From Zoogloea sp041914405 (lineage in GTDB: Bacteria; Pseudomonadota; Gammaproteobacteria; Burkholderiales; Rhodocyclaceae): a stretch of 64,000 nucleotides of DNA. The notes under the pieces were generated by a model. It was not told where the DNA came from. It ran no database searches and saw only the letters and a list, made by a program, of their open reading frames with translations. The translations under genes and the position numbers were made by a program. The stretch spans positions 162,527 through 226,526 of the forward strand of contig NZ_JAYSDK010000003.1 of assembly GCF_041914405.1 (NCBI RefSeq), written 5' to 3'. Shown piece after piece: positions 15,797-25,158 of this stretch (its first letter is position 1; each line of letters starts with the position of its first letter).

Positions 15797-16168
15797 ATGA
15801 TGTCGGTGTTTCGCAAAGAGCAGAACCAGGTCCATAGCATGGTGGGCAACCACATCGCCGGCGTGGCCACGCCGACGAGCGGCGCGCAGCAGGTGGAGGT
15901 ATGGCACGGGCGCATGGATGCCGATGCGGCGACGCCGCCCCACTGCCACACCACCGAGGAGGTGGTGGTGTTCCTCAAGGGCAGTGGGCGGGCGACGGTG
16001 GGCGAGCGTGAACTGCGCTACCAGGCCGGGGACACGCTGATCCTGCCCGCGGGGCAGGTGCACCAGATCTTCGCGGAGACCGACAGCGAGTTTGTCGGCG
16101 CCATGCCCATCGGCGGCGTGGTGACCCTGCCGGATGGCACTGTAATGGATCTGCCCTGGCGCAAATAG
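15797..16168 (+). CDS. Cupin-domain protein
   Basis: A single-domain cupin of about 123 aa. The metal site is visible as PHCHTTEEVVVFLKG (motif 1: two His and a Glu) and as GDTLILPAGQVHQIF (motif 2, His). The start ATG 15797 follows GAGCGGAGG; an in-frame ATG at 15800 or the upstream GTG at 15764 are alternatives. Small cupins can be dioxygenases, isomerases or sensors, and the sequence does not say which. It lies 51 bp after the lipocalin gene and may be cotranscribed with it. Confidence 0.82.
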   Translation: MMSVFRKEQNQVHSMVGNHIAGVATPTSGAQQVEVWHGRMDADAATPPHCHTTEEVVVFLKGSGRATVGERELRYQAGDTLILPAGQVHQIFAETDSEFVGAMPIGGVVTLPDGTVMDLPWRK

Positions 16169-16175
16169 GTGCGCC

Positions 16176-16200
16176 ACGCCGGGGATAGGCCCGGCGTTTC
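16176..16200 (+). terminator. Probable terminator after the cupin gene
   Basis: An ACGCCGGG / CCCGGCGT stem with a six-base loop is followed by a short TT tract, eight bases after the cupin stop codon. Confidence 0.5.
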
Positions 16201-16416
16201 TGCCTGCACACTGGTAAGCGGCTTTCCAAAGCGGGCGCCGGATGGGCGCGTGCTTGATCGAATCCGCTGCGCGAAGGGCGTGAATGCCCCATGGACGCCG
16301 TCGCGTGGCCGTTGGCACGATAGTTGTATGATCAATCTCAGTATCTTCATACATCTATGCGAGGCGTGGTGCGCGGCGACGTTCGCTGCGGCAGCCTGCC
16401 AACGATTTCCTCCCTG

Positions 16417-18516
16417 ATGAAGGCCGCCAGACCCACCGTACAAGACCGTTTCACGCAACTACTCTTCGCCGCGACCAGCTGCTGGGCGGCCGTGGCCCAC
16501 GGGGGCGGCATCCAGACGCTGGAGGTCGTCGAGGTGACGGGCAGTGAATCCCATGACCTGGTCGGCGTGGCGAGCGCGGCGTCCGAAGGCAATGTGACGG
16601 CCCGGCAGCTCGCCAACCGGCCGCTGCTGCGCCCGGCCGAGGTGTTGGAGGTCGTACCGGGGCTGATCGTGTCCCAGCACAGTGGCGACGGCAAGGCCAA
16701 CCAGTACTACCTGCGCGGCTTCAACCTCGACCACGGCACGGACTTCGCCACCAGCCTGATGGGCGTGCCGGTGAACATGCCGACCCATGCCCACGGGCAG
16801 GGGTATTCGGACCTGCAGTTCCTGATTCCCGAACTGGTGGACAGCATGCAGTACCGCAAGGGGCCTTATGCGGCGGAAGCCGGGGACTTTGCGTCGGCGG
16901 GCGCCGCCTCCATCGACTATGTGCGCACGCTGGCGCAGGACTTTGCCGAGCTGTCGGTCGGCTCCCGGAGCTACCGCCGCGCGCTGCTGGCCGGCTCTTC
17001 GGACGTGGCTGACGGACGCCTGCTGTATGCCCTCGAATGGAGCGGCAACAAGGGCCCGTGGTCGATGCCGGAGAACCTCGACAAGCTGAATGGGCTGCTG
17101 CGCTATTCGCAAGGGACGCGCGCCAACGGTTGGTCGGTGGCGGCGATGGCCTACACCGCCAAGTGGGCGGCCACAGACCAGGTGCCGCTGCGGGCGGTGG
17201 AGGCCGGCTTGATCTCCCGCTATGGCAACCTGGACGCCAGCGATGGCGGCCGGACCCATCGCTACAGTTTGTCCGGCGAGTGGTCGCGCAAGGACGAGCG
17301 CGGCTGGCTGCGTGGCAATGTGTATGCGATGGATTACGGCCTCAATCTGTGGTCCAACTTCACTTATTGCACGCTTGGCTGCGATCCGGGGCCCGGCGAC
17401 CAGTTCGAGCAGGAGGACCGGCGCCAGGTGTATGGCTTCAACCTGGCGCAAACTTGGTACGGCGACTGGCTGGCCCAGGGCACGGACTTCACGCTAGGGC
17501 TGCAGTCCCGCCTCGACGACATCGGCAAACTGGGCCTTTACACGACGACCGCCCGCCAGCGCTGGGGCACGGTGGCGCAGGACCGCGTGCGGGAAAGGAG
17601 CATCAGCTTCTACGCGGAGAGCCAGGTGCAGTGGCTGGACTGGCTGCGCAGCAGCGTGGGCTGGCGCAAGGACTTCTACCGCTTCGACGTTAGCGCGGAT
17701 ACGCCGGCCAATTCCGGCAAGGTGGACGCCAGCATCGGCAGCCCCAAGCTGTCGCTGATCTTCGGGCCGTGGCACAAGACCGAGTACTACCTGAACATGG
17801 GCTACGGCTTTCACAGCAATGACGCCCGCGGCATCGCCGTGAAGACCAATCCGGATTTCCGTGATGCGGGCTTTGGCACGCCGGTGGAAGGTTCCACGCC
17901 CCTGGTGCGCACCAAGGGTTACGAAGTGGGCGTGCGCAGCGCGCTGATCCCCGGCCTGCAGACCTCCCTGTCCCTGTGGCAGCTGGATATCGCCTCGGAG
18001 CTGGTGTTTTCCGGCGATGCCGGTACGACGGAGCCGAGCTTTCCGAGCAAGCGGACGGGGATCGAGTGGGCCAACTACTGGATGCCGAACCCGGCGACCA
18101 TCGTGGATGCGGACCTGTCGATCTCGAAGGCACGCTACACGCGGGTGGACGACAGCGTGCCGGGCGACCATGTCCCCGGCGCGATCCGCAAGGTGGCGTC
18201 GGTGGGGGTGAGCTACGACGCCGGCGGCAAGTGGTCGGGCGGGGCGCGCTTGCGCTACTTCGGCCCGCGCCCGCTGATTGAGGACGATTCGGTGCGCTCC
18301 AAGGGCTCGACGCTGGTCAATCTGCGCGCCGGCTACCGGATCGACGCCCGCATGAAGCTGTTCCTCGATGTGCTCAATGCCTTCAACCGCAAGGTCAGCG
18401 ACATCGACTACTACTACGCTTCGCAGCTCAGCGGCGAGGGGGCTGCGGTGAACGACATCCACACCCATCCGTCCGAACCGCGCAGCCTGCGGCTGTCGCT
18501 GCGGATCGGCTTCTGA
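16417..18516 (+). CDS. TonB-dependent outer-membrane receptor
   Basis: A 699-aa outer-membrane receptor powered by TonB-ExbBD. A signal-peptide-like N-terminus precedes the plug domain (RPAEVLEVVPGLIVSQHSGDGKANQYYLRGFNLDHGTDF), followed by a 22-strand barrel. The barrel ends in PRSLRLSLRIGF with the C-terminal Phe of outer-membrane proteins. The plug carries a His-rich segment THAHGQGYSDLQF, seen in a subgroup of receptors whose substrate is not established. No dedicated ABC importer lies nearby, so the ligand cannot be inferred. ATG 16417 is chosen over an earlier in-frame start at 16324 because a normal signal peptide follows it. Confidence 0.92.
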   Translation: MKAARPTVQDRFTQLLFAATSCWAAVAHGGGIQTLEVVEVTGSESHDLVGVASAASEGNVTARQLANRPLLRPAEVLEVVPGLIVSQHSGDGKANQYYLRGFNLDHGTDFATSLMGVPVNMPTHAHGQGYSDLQFLIPELVDSMQYRKGPYAAEAGDFASAGAASIDYVRTLAQDFAELSVGSRSYRRALLAGSSDVADGRLLYALEWSGNKGPWSMPENLDKLNGLLRYSQGTRANGWSVAAMAYTAKWAATDQVPLRAVEAGLISRYGNLDASDGGRTHRYSLSGEWSRKDERGWLRGNVYAMDYGLNLWSNFTYCTLGCDPGPGDQFEQEDRRQVYGFNLAQTWYGDWLAQGTDFTLGLQSRLDDIGKLGLYTTTARQRWGTVAQDRVRERSISFYAESQVQWLDWLRSSVGWRKDFYRFDVSADTPANSGKVDASIGSPKLSLIFGPWHKTEYYLNMGYGFHSNDARGIAVKTNPDFRDAGFGTPVEGSTPLVRTKGYEVGVRSALIPGLQTSLSLWQLDIASELVFSGDAGTTEPSFPSKRTGIEWANYWMPNPATIVDADLSISKARYTRVDDSVPGDHVPGAIRKVASVGVSYDAGGKWSGGARLRYFGPRPLIEDDSVRSKGSTLVNLRAGYRIDARMKLFLDVLNAFNRKVSDIDYYYASQLSGEGAAVNDIHTHPSEPRSLRLSLRIGF

Positions 18517-18724
18517 AGCGGAGGCATTTCCGGCGCCCAGGGTGGCGATGGTCGCCATGAAAGCCAGTGTGATCCACTAGGATTGTGCGCGGGATTTCAT
18601 CTTGACGTGCCGCCGCTGGCGGCCGAAGAATGCATCCACCGTCGAAGTGACCGGGCGAGTCCGTCCGCTCTCGCCGCACGTTCATTCCGCCGCCTGCTGG
18701 ACATGTCTGAATAGGTCAGTACCC

Positions 18725-21700
18725 ATGAAATTTTCCGAGCTTGTGGACGTCCAGCAGCTGAAAACCCTGTGCGAGAGCTTCACTGCGGTGACCGGCGCGG
18801 TGACCGCCATTCTCGAGCTCGATGGGGAAGTGCTGGTGGCGACCGGCTGGCAGGACGTGTGTACCCGCTTTCATCGCTGCAATTCAGGCACCGCCCGCCG
18901 TTGCCTCGAAAGCGACACGATCCTGGCGAGCAAGCTGAAGGAGGGCGAGGCCTACAACGTCTACAACTGCAAGAACGGTCTGGTGGATGTGGCGGTGCCG
19001 ATCACCGTTGATGGCGAGCACGTCGCCAACCTGTTCACCGGCCAGTTCTTCTTTTCCGATCCGGACCTGCCGTATTTCATCCGCCAGGCTCAGGAGTTCG
19101 GCTTCGAGGAAGCGGCCTATCTCGACGCGTTGAAGAGAGCCCCGGTCTTTTCCCGCGAAAAGGTGCAGTCGATCATGGCCTTTCTCACCGACCTGGCCAA
19201 GGTCATGGGGGAGATGGGGCTCACCCGCCTGCGGATGCTGGAAGCCAACCGGGCGCTGCAAAGCGCGGCAGCGATCGTCAATTCGTCCGAGGACGCGATC
19301 CTGGGCAAGACGCTGGACGGCATCATCACCAACTGGAATCCGGCGGCCGAAAAAATCTTCGGCTACACGGCGGCGGAGGCGCTGGGGCAGCCTACCCACA
19401 TGCTGTATCCGCCGGATCTGCGGGACGAGGCCGCGGGCACGCTGCTGCGCATCGGTGCCGGCGAAACTGTGACCAATCATGAGACGCGGAGACTCCGCAA
19501 GGATGGGACCACCCTCCACGCTTCGGTCACGATCTCGCCGATCCGTGATGTTGCGGGGGCGGTCATCGGCGCCTCGACGATCGCCCGCGACATTACGGCT
19601 GAGGTGATGGCCAGGCGGGAACTGTCGAACGAGCGCAGCTTTTTGAGCACCCTGATCAAGACGTTGCCCGATCTGGTCTGGCTGAAGGATCCGGACGGGG
19701 TCTATCTCCGCTGCAATCAGCGCTTCGAGCAGTTTTGCGGCGCACCGGAAAAGGACATCGTCGGCAAGACCGATTACGACTTCGTCGGCCACAAGCTGGC
19801 GGATTTCTTCCGCGAGCAAGACCGGGTGGCGATGGAGAGAAATGGCCCGAGCGTCAATGAGGAGGAGATCACCTTCGCCTCCGACGGACATCGGGAAATC
19901 CTCGAAACCACCAAGATCCCGATGCGGGACGAGCAGGGCGGCCTGATTGGCGTGCTGGGCATCGGGCATGACATCACCCGGCGCAAGTTGTCGCAGCTGG
20001 CGCTGGAGAATAGCGAGAAGCAGTTGCGCTTCGTACTGGAGGGGTCGGGGCTGGGTTTCTGGGACTGGGATCTGGCGGCTGGAACGGTCGAGCGGAACAG
20101 CCAGTGGGCGGTGATGCTGGGTTATACCCACGAGGAGATCCAGCATACGACCCAGCAATGGACGGATTTCATCCATCCCGAGGATCGGGAGCGGGCCTGG
20201 CGTTCCATCGACGCCGTTCTCAAGGGCCAGTCCGAGATCCACAAGCTCGAGTACCGGATGCTCCACAAGGACGGCAGCATCCGATGGATTCTCGACCAGG
20301 CCAGCGTGATGCAGCGCGATGGGGAAGGGCGGCCGCTGCGCATGTGCGGTACGCACACCGACGTCACCCCGCGCAAGGAGGCGGAGGCCATCCTCGAGCA
20401 GCGGGAGGCCCGCTATCGCCACCTGGTGGAAAGCCTGCCGGACATTGCATACACCTATTCCGCGCAGCGCGGGGGTATCTACTATTCGCCGCGGGTCGTG
20501 GATGTGTTCGGCCATTCGATGGACTACCTGCTGGGCCATCCCTTCGTGTGGGCCGAGTCGATTCACCCGGAGGACCAGCCGGCGGTCAGGGACGCGATAG
20601 TCCGGCTGCTGGCCGACCAGACGCCGTTCAGACTCGAGTACCGCATCCGGGACAGGGAGGGACGCTGGCGCTGGCTTTTCGACCGCTCCATTGGGCTCCG
20701 GCGGGAGGGGGACGACACCCTCATCGAGGGCCTGGCGATGGATATCACGGCGACCAAGGAGATCCAGGACGAGCTGGCGGAACACCGCAACCACCTCGAA
20801 CGCCTCGTCGAGGAGCGGACGCTCGAATTGACGCTGGCCAAGAACCAGGCGGAGACCGCCAACATCGCCAAGAGCGCCTTCCTGGCCAACATGAGCCACG
20901 AGATCAGGACGCCGCTCAACGCCATCATCGGCATGGCGCACATCCTGCGCCGCAGCGGTGCGACGCCCCTGCAGGCGAGCAAGCTCGACAAGATCGAGGC
21001 GGCGGGGGAGCACCTGCTGGAGACCGTCAATACCGTCCTCGACCTGTCCAAGATCGAGGCTGGGAAGTTCCTGCTGGACGAGCGCCCGTTGTGTGTCGAT
21101 GAGCTGGTGGACAACGTTTGCGACATGGTGAGCGGGAAGCTCAGGGCCAAGGGACTGAGCCTTGCCACCGAGATCGAAGCGATGCCCCGCCACCTGCTTG
21201 GGGATCGCACCCGCCTGCAGCAGGCCCTGCTCAACTACTTGGGCAATGCCGCGAAGTTCACCGAGACGGGGGGCGTCACCCTTGGCGTCCGCGTCGTCGA
21301 TGATGCGGCGGAGCACAGCCTGCTGCGCTTCGAGGTCAGCGACACCGGTGCCGGCATCGCGCCGGATGTGATCCCGCGCCTGTTTTCGGCGTTCGAGCAG
21401 GCTGACAATTCCATCTCGCGCAAATACGGTGGGACCGGGCTGGGGCTGGCGATCACCCGGCGCGTGATCGCGCTGATGGGCGGTGAGACCGGCGTGAGCA
21501 GCGTGCTGGGGGAGGGGAGTACGTTCTGGCTGACGGTGCGCCTGCGCAAGCGTGTCGATGCGCCGGGTGAGCCTGAGGCCGATGCCACCAACGACTCCGA
21601 GACGATCCTGCGGCGGGACTTTGCCGGCATGCGCATCCTGCTGGCCGAGGATGATCCGACCAACCGGGAAGTTGCGCTGTCGATGCTGGAAGACGTCGGC

Positions 21701-21997
21701 TTGCGCGCCGACGTGGCCGAGGACGGTGCGCAAGCCCTGGATCGGGTGAGCAGGAACGACTACGCGCTGGTCCTGATGGACATGCAGATGCCGGCAATGG
21801 ACGGCCTCGAGGCTACCCGGCGCATCCGGCAGTTGCCGGAGAAACGCACGCTGCCCATCCTCGCCCTGACCGCCAATGCCTTTGCTGAAGACCAGGCCCG
21901 CTGTGCCGAGGCCGGCATGGACGGTTTCATCGCCAAGCCGGTGGATCCGGAAACCCTGTTTGCAACCCTGCTGGTGTGGTTGCGGAAAGCGGCCTGA
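18725..21997 (+). CDS. Hybrid sensor histidine kinase with PocR and multiple PAS domains
   Basis: A 1090-aa cytoplasmic signalling protein. Residues 1-180 are a PocR sensory domain (TAILELDGEVLVATGWQDVCTRFHRC, YNCKNGLVDVAVPITVDGEH, LFTGQFFF), a PAS-like fold that in PocR binds small diols. Four PAS domains follow (about 205-325, 330-450, 460-590 and 600-720). Next are a coiled coil, HisKA (SHEIRTPLNAIIG), HATPase (N box LLNYLGNAAKF, DTGAGI, GGTGLGLAI) and a C-terminal receiver (about 990-1085) with its Asp in LVLMDMQMPAMDG. No transmembrane segment is visible. The partner regulator is not adjacent. The start is ATG 18725; the frame is open further upstream. Confidence 0.94.
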   Translation: MKFSELVDVQQLKTLCESFTAVTGAVTAILELDGEVLVATGWQDVCTRFHRCNSGTARRCLESDTILASKLKEGEAYNVYNCKNGLVDVAVPITVDGEHVANLFTGQFFFSDPDLPYFIRQAQEFGFEEAAYLDALKRAPVFSREKVQSIMAFLTDLAKVMGEMGLTRLRMLEANRALQSAAAIVNSSEDAILGKTLDGIITNWNPAAEKIFGYTAAEALGQPTHMLYPPDLRDEAAGTLLRIGAGETVTNHETRRLRKDGTTLHASVTISPIRDVAGAVIGASTIARDITAEVMARRELSNERSFLSTLIKTLPDLVWLKDPDGVYLRCNQRFEQFCGAPEKDIVGKTDYDFVGHKLADFFREQDRVAMERNGPSVNEEEITFASDGHREILETTKIPMRDEQGGLIGVLGIGHDITRRKLSQLALENSEKQLRFVLEGSGLGFWDWDLAAGTVERNSQWAVMLGYTHEEIQHTTQQWTDFIHPEDRERAWRSIDAVLKGQSEIHKLEYRMLHKDGSIRWILDQASVMQRDGEGRPLRMCGTHTDVTPRKEAEAILEQREARYRHLVESLPDIAYTYSAQRGGIYYSPRVVDVFGHSMDYLLGHPFVWAESIHPEDQPAVRDAIVRLLADQTPFRLEYRIRDREGRWRWLFDRSIGLRREGDDTLIEGLAMDITATKEIQDELAEHRNHLERLVEERTLELTLAKNQAETANIAKSAFLANMSHEIRTPLNAIIGMAHILRRSGATPLQASKLDKIEAAGEHLLETVNTVLDLSKIEAGKFLLDERPLCVDELVDNVCDMVSGKLRAKGLSLATEIEAMPRHLLGDRTRLQQALLNYLGNAAKFTETGGVTLGVRVVDDAAEHSLLRFEVSDTGAGIAPDVIPRLFSAFEQADNSISRKYGGTGLGLAITRRVIALMGGETGVSSVLGEGSTFWLTVRLRKRVDAPGEPEADATNDSETILRRDFAGMRILLAEDDPTNREVALSMLEDVGLRADVAEDGAQALDRVSRNDYALVLMDMQMPAMDGLEATRRIRQLPEKRTLPILALTANAFAEDQARCAEAGMDGFIAKPVDPETLFATLLVWLRKAA

Positions 21998-22009
21998 CGG
22001 ACGGCGGTT

Positions 22010-22615
22010 TCAGTTCTCCTCGAGGGCCTGGGCTTCGAGCCGGCGGCGGGCGGCTTCGTCCAGTGCTCGCCCGCGCCAGGGAATTAGGCCCGGCACGATG
22101 CGGCGATAGGCCGCGTACGAGCCGGGATGGCGGCGCAGGATGCGCTTCTCCTCGAGGCGGCTGCCGATCACCAGATAGGCGCTGATGCACAGCGCGGAGA
22201 CCAGCCAGGGCGCGCTCATCTGCCGCGTCCAGATGAACACCAGCATCAGGAAGTACCACGGGTGCCGGACCCGGCAGTGCCATGGGCTGAAGGTCAGCGG
22301 CCAGGTTTCCTGGCGCAGGCCGAGGAAGGCCGACATCGAATAGAACTTTAGCGTGTGGATGAAACCCAGCACGGCGGCGGCGCCAAGGCCATGGCGGAGC
22401 CAGGCGGGCTCGTCGAACAGCGGCGTGGCGGGCAGGCTGGCGAGGATTGCCAGCGGCGCGGCTACCGTGACGACGGCAAGGACGTTGAAGGCGAGCCGGG
22501 CGTGGCGGCCGAAAAGGCGCTCGAGGGTCGTGCCGGCAAGCAGGCTGTGGAGTGCGCCGAACAGCAGCCAGCCGACGGCGAGGAGCAGCAGGTGGGGCAG
22601 GTCTGAATCACTCAT
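22010..22615 (-). CDS. Membrane methyltransferase-like protein (ICMT/PEMT fold)
   Basis: A 201-aa integral membrane protein with about five hydrophobic segments. The C-terminal part contains RHPWYFLMLVFIW and GSRLEEKRILRRHPGSYAAYRR, the SAM-binding signature of the phospholipid methyltransferase/isoprenylcysteine carboxyl methyltransferase family (PF04191). The true substrate is unknown; NnrU-like proteins are related in topology. Two starts are possible (22615 or 22630), neither with a clear ribosome binding site. The gene is divergent from the DUF2058 gene and convergent with the hybrid kinase. Confidence 0.8.
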   Translation of the reverse strand: MSDSDLPHLLLLAVGWLLFGALHSLLAGTTLERLFGRHARLAFNVLAVVTVAAPLAILASLPATPLFDEPAWLRHGLGAAAVLGFIHTLKFYSMSAFLGLRQETWPLTFSPWHCRVRHPWYFLMLVFIWTRQMSAPWLVSALCISAYLVIGSRLEEKRILRRHPGSYAAYRRIVPGLIPWRGRALDEAARRRLEAQALEEN

Positions 22616-22714
22616 GGGCGAATGGTGCATGAGATTGCGTGGCGCTGAGCATGCAGGGGCTGGCGGCGACGACTTTTTGTTATGCTGCCGCTCTCTTTTT
22701 ACGGAGTGGCGCAG

Positions 22715-23251
22715 ATGGCGTCTTTGCAGGAACAGTTCTTGAAAGCCGGCCTGGTGGACAAGAAGAAGGCCAAACAGATGCACCAGGACAAGGCCCGGCA
22801 GCAGAAGATCGAGCGGCGTACCGGCACCGAGAGCGTTGATGAGGCCCGCGTGGCGGCCCAGGAGGCCCAGCGCAAGAACGCCGAGCGGGCCCGCGAGCTC
22901 AATGCCCAGCGCGATGCGGCGGCCACCCAGAAGGCGATTGCCGCGCAGATCGCCCAAATGGTGCAGCAGAACCGCCAGCAAAAGGGCGGCGGCGACATCG
23001 CCTACAACTTCACCCACGACAACAAGATCAAGCGCTTGTATGTGTCGGCCAAGGTGCGCGACCACATCGTCGCCGGGCATCTGGTGATCATCTGCCGCGG
23101 CGATGTGACCGAGCTGGTGCCGAAGATCATCGCCGACAAGATCGCCGAGCGCGATCCGTCCATCGTCGTGCAGATCAAGCGGGCCACCATCGAAGTGGAC
23201 GAGGACGATCCGTATGCCGACTTCAAGGTGCCGGACGACCTGATGTGGTGA
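22715..23251 (+). CDS. DUF2058 (YaiL-type) protein
   Basis: A 178-aa soluble protein of the DUF2058 family, sometimes annotated as nucleoprotein/polynucleotide-associated enzyme without firm biochemistry. SLQEQFLKAGLVDKKKAKQ at the N-terminus, a long charged helical middle rich in Lys, Arg, Glu and Gln (about residues 25-90), and the C-terminal AYNFTHDNKIKRLYVS / LVIICRGD segment are diagnostic. The start ATG 22715 follows ACGGAGTGG; an upstream in-frame ATG at 22682 is less likely. A single gene between unrelated neighbours. Confidence 0.9.
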   Translation: MASLQEQFLKAGLVDKKKAKQMHQDKARQQKIERRTGTESVDEARVAAQEAQRKNAERARELNAQRDAAATQKAIAAQIAQMVQQNRQQKGGGDIAYNFTHDNKIKRLYVSAKVRDHIVAGHLVIICRGDVTELVPKIIADKIAERDPSIVVQIKRATIEVDEDDPYADFKVPDDLMW

Positions 23252-23388
23252 TGCCACGGGCCGCTGCCCGGGCGACCTAACGCTCCGGTCGGTGCTCTTC
23301 CGCCGCCGTCGATGACGCCGGCTGCGGCGTGCGGAGACTGCGGCGGCGCTCACGCTATAATCTCCTCGTCATTTTTTCGGGCGCTGCG

Positions 23389-24744
23389 GTGCGTATCCTC
23401 TTGATCGGCTTCGGTAGTGTCGGGCAGGCGCTGCTGCCATTGTTGCTGCGGCACTCCGGGCTGCCGGCGTCGAACATCGCGGCGATTGCCGCGGATGCGT
23501 GCGGCCGGCCGGTGGCCGAGCGTTTCGGTATCCGCCTCGAAAGACGGCCAATCACGCCCGATAATCATCGCAACGTCCTGCAAGGCCGTCTGCAGCCGGG
23601 CGATGTGCTGATCAACGTCGCCGTCGAGGTATCGTCGCTGGCGCTGATCGCCTGGTGCCGCGAGCACGGGGTGCTCTATCTCGATACCTGTGTCGAGCCC
23701 TGGGCCGGTGGCTATGCGGCTGCCGACGGCAGCTCCACCAATCACTTGCTGCGCCGCGCCGCGCTGGCCCTGCACGAACCCGGGGCGCCAACGGCGGTGA
23801 TCGCGCACGGGGCCAATCCGGGGCTGATCAGTCATCTGGCGAAGGAGGGGTTGGCGGCGCTCGCCGCAGCCCGTGGCGTCCCGCTGGAGAGCCGTATTTC
23901 ATGGGCGCAGATGGCTTGCGCGCTGGGCGTCCGGGTGGTCCAGGTCGCCGAGCGGGACAGCCAGGTCTCCCGCCTCGCCTTGCCGGCCGGGGAGTTTCAC
24001 AACACCTGGTCGGTGGATGGCTTTTTGTCCGAGGCCTGGCAGTGCGCCGAGCTCGGCTGGGGCAGCCACGAGCCGGCCCTGCCGGACGACGCGTACCGCC
24101 AGGAGGGTGAGCCCGGTGCAATCTATCTCGACGGCCATGGAGCCGAGGTCAGGGTGAAGTCCTGGGTGCCGTGCTGCGGCGAGCAGGAGGCCCGCCTGAT
24201 CACCCATCACGAAGCGCTGTCTCTGGCCGCCTTGCTGACTCTGCGGGACGCCGCCGGCGGGCTCGTCCATCGTCCCACCGTCTATTACGCCTATCGGCCG
24301 AGCCCGGCGGCGCAGCGCTCCCTGGAGGGCTGGATCGCCGGCGGTTTTCAGCCGCCGCGCCACGGGCGGGTACTGGGGGACGAGCTGGTGGACGGTTTCG
24401 ACCAGCTGGGCGTGCTGTTCGTCTTCGATGGCGGGGCCTACTGGTATGGCTCGACCCTGTCGCTCCATGAGGCCCGCGCGCTGGCACCCCATAACACGGC
24501 GACGTCCCTGCAGGTGGTGGCCGGGATCCTCGGCGCGCTCGACTGGATGCTGGCCAACCCGCGGGCTGGCGTGGTGGAGGCCGAGGAGATGGATCATGCA
24601 CGGGTTCTGGCGGTGGCCCGTCCGTACCTGGGAGCAGTGTCGGGCGTGGCGACGGACTGGCAGCCGGGGCCGGGGGGCGATCTGTCCTTCAAGAATTTCA
24701 GACTGTCGTCGGTGACGAGGAAACGCGAATTTGAAACGCTCTAG
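23389..24744 (+). CDS. hss: Homospermidine synthase
   Basis: NAD-dependent enzyme making sym-homospermidine from putrescine, 451 aa from GTG 23389. The N-terminus RILLIGFGSVGQALLPLLL is the Rossmann dinucleotide-binding loop. YLDTCVEPWAGGY, AHGANPGLISHLAKEGL, DGHGAEVRVKSWVP, VYYAYRPSP and DELVDGFDQLGVLF match bacterial homospermidine synthases. The frame is open up to 23329, but the GTG gives the expected N-terminus. It is the first gene of a tight four-gene run. The next start codon (TTG 24731) lies inside its last codons, which indicates translational coupling with the YgiB-like gene. Confidence 0.92.
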   Translation: MRILLIGFGSVGQALLPLLLRHSGLPASNIAAIAADACGRPVAERFGIRLERRPITPDNHRNVLQGRLQPGDVLINVAVEVSSLALIAWCREHGVLYLDTCVEPWAGGYAAADGSSTNHLLRRAALALHEPGAPTAVIAHGANPGLISHLAKEGLAALAAARGVPLESRISWAQMACALGVRVVQVAERDSQVSRLALPAGEFHNTWSVDGFLSEAWQCAELGWGSHEPALPDDAYRQEGEPGAIYLDGHGAEVRVKSWVPCCGEQEARLITHHEALSLAALLTLRDAAGGLVHRPTVYYAYRPSPAAQRSLEGWIAGGFQPPRHGRVLGDELVDGFDQLGVLFVFDGGAYWYGSTLSLHEARALAPHNTATSLQVVAGILGALDWMLANPRAGVVEAEEMDHARVLAVARPYLGAVSGVATDWQPGPGGDLSFKNFRLSSVTRKREFETL

Positions 24745-25153
24745 GAAGATTCCCCTGCTGGTGATTGGCACTGCAGGGCTGATTGCCGGCTGCGATGGCG
24801 GTGGCGATGTGCAGGAGATCCGGCAGGATTTCTACGCCAGCCGGGAGGCCTGCGAGAAGGACTGGGGGCTGGATCCCCGCAACTGCCATGACGAAGGTGG
24901 CAGCAGCGGAGGCGGCAGTGGCCATGGCAGCAGTTCGGGTTCCCGCAGCAGCTCGACCTATGCGGGGCCGCGTTACTACTGGGATCGCTCGGCGGGACAT
25001 CCAGTCGCCGTCTCGCCCTCGGGGGACGCGCGGGTCGTCAGCGACTCCTACCTCAGTCGCGGCGCGCAGTCGGCCGCCCGTGGCACGACGGTCAGCTCGG
25101 TGAGCCGCGGCGGCTTCGGTAGCTCCGCCCACGGTTTCTCGGCGGGGGGCTGA
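24731..25153 (+). CDS. YgiB/YjfM-like (DUF1190) lipoprotein
   Basis: A 140-aa exported lipoprotein of the DUF1190 family. TTG start with CGAGGAAACG upstream, overlapping hss by 14 bases. The N-terminus is a signal peptide with lipobox LIAGC (Cys21). The mature part has SREACEKDWGLDPRNC, a Gly/Ser-rich low-complexity linker, AGPRYYWDRSAGHPVAV and a Ser/Gly-rich tail. In E. coli, members of this family (YgiB, YjfM) are encoded next to the ATP-grasp proteins YgiC and YjfC, exactly as here. Molecular function unknown. Confidence 0.88.
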   Translation: MKRSRKIPLLVIGTAGLIAGCDGGGDVQEIRQDFYASREACEKDWGLDPRNCHDEGGSSGGGSGHGSSSGSRSSSTYAGPRYYWDRSAGHPVAVSPSGDARVVSDSYLSRGAQSAARGTTVSSVSRGGFGSSAHGFSAGG

Positions 25154-25158
25154 CGGCG

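Noticed and set aside
16169..16417. An 82-codon frame between the cupin and TonB receptor genes
   Set aside because: It begins right at the cupin stop codon, covers the probable terminator and has no convincing start.
18884..21733. A 949-codon open frame on the minus strand
   Set aside because: It is the antisense shadow of the hybrid histidine kinase gene, caused by GC-rich codon bias; the translation has no domain character.
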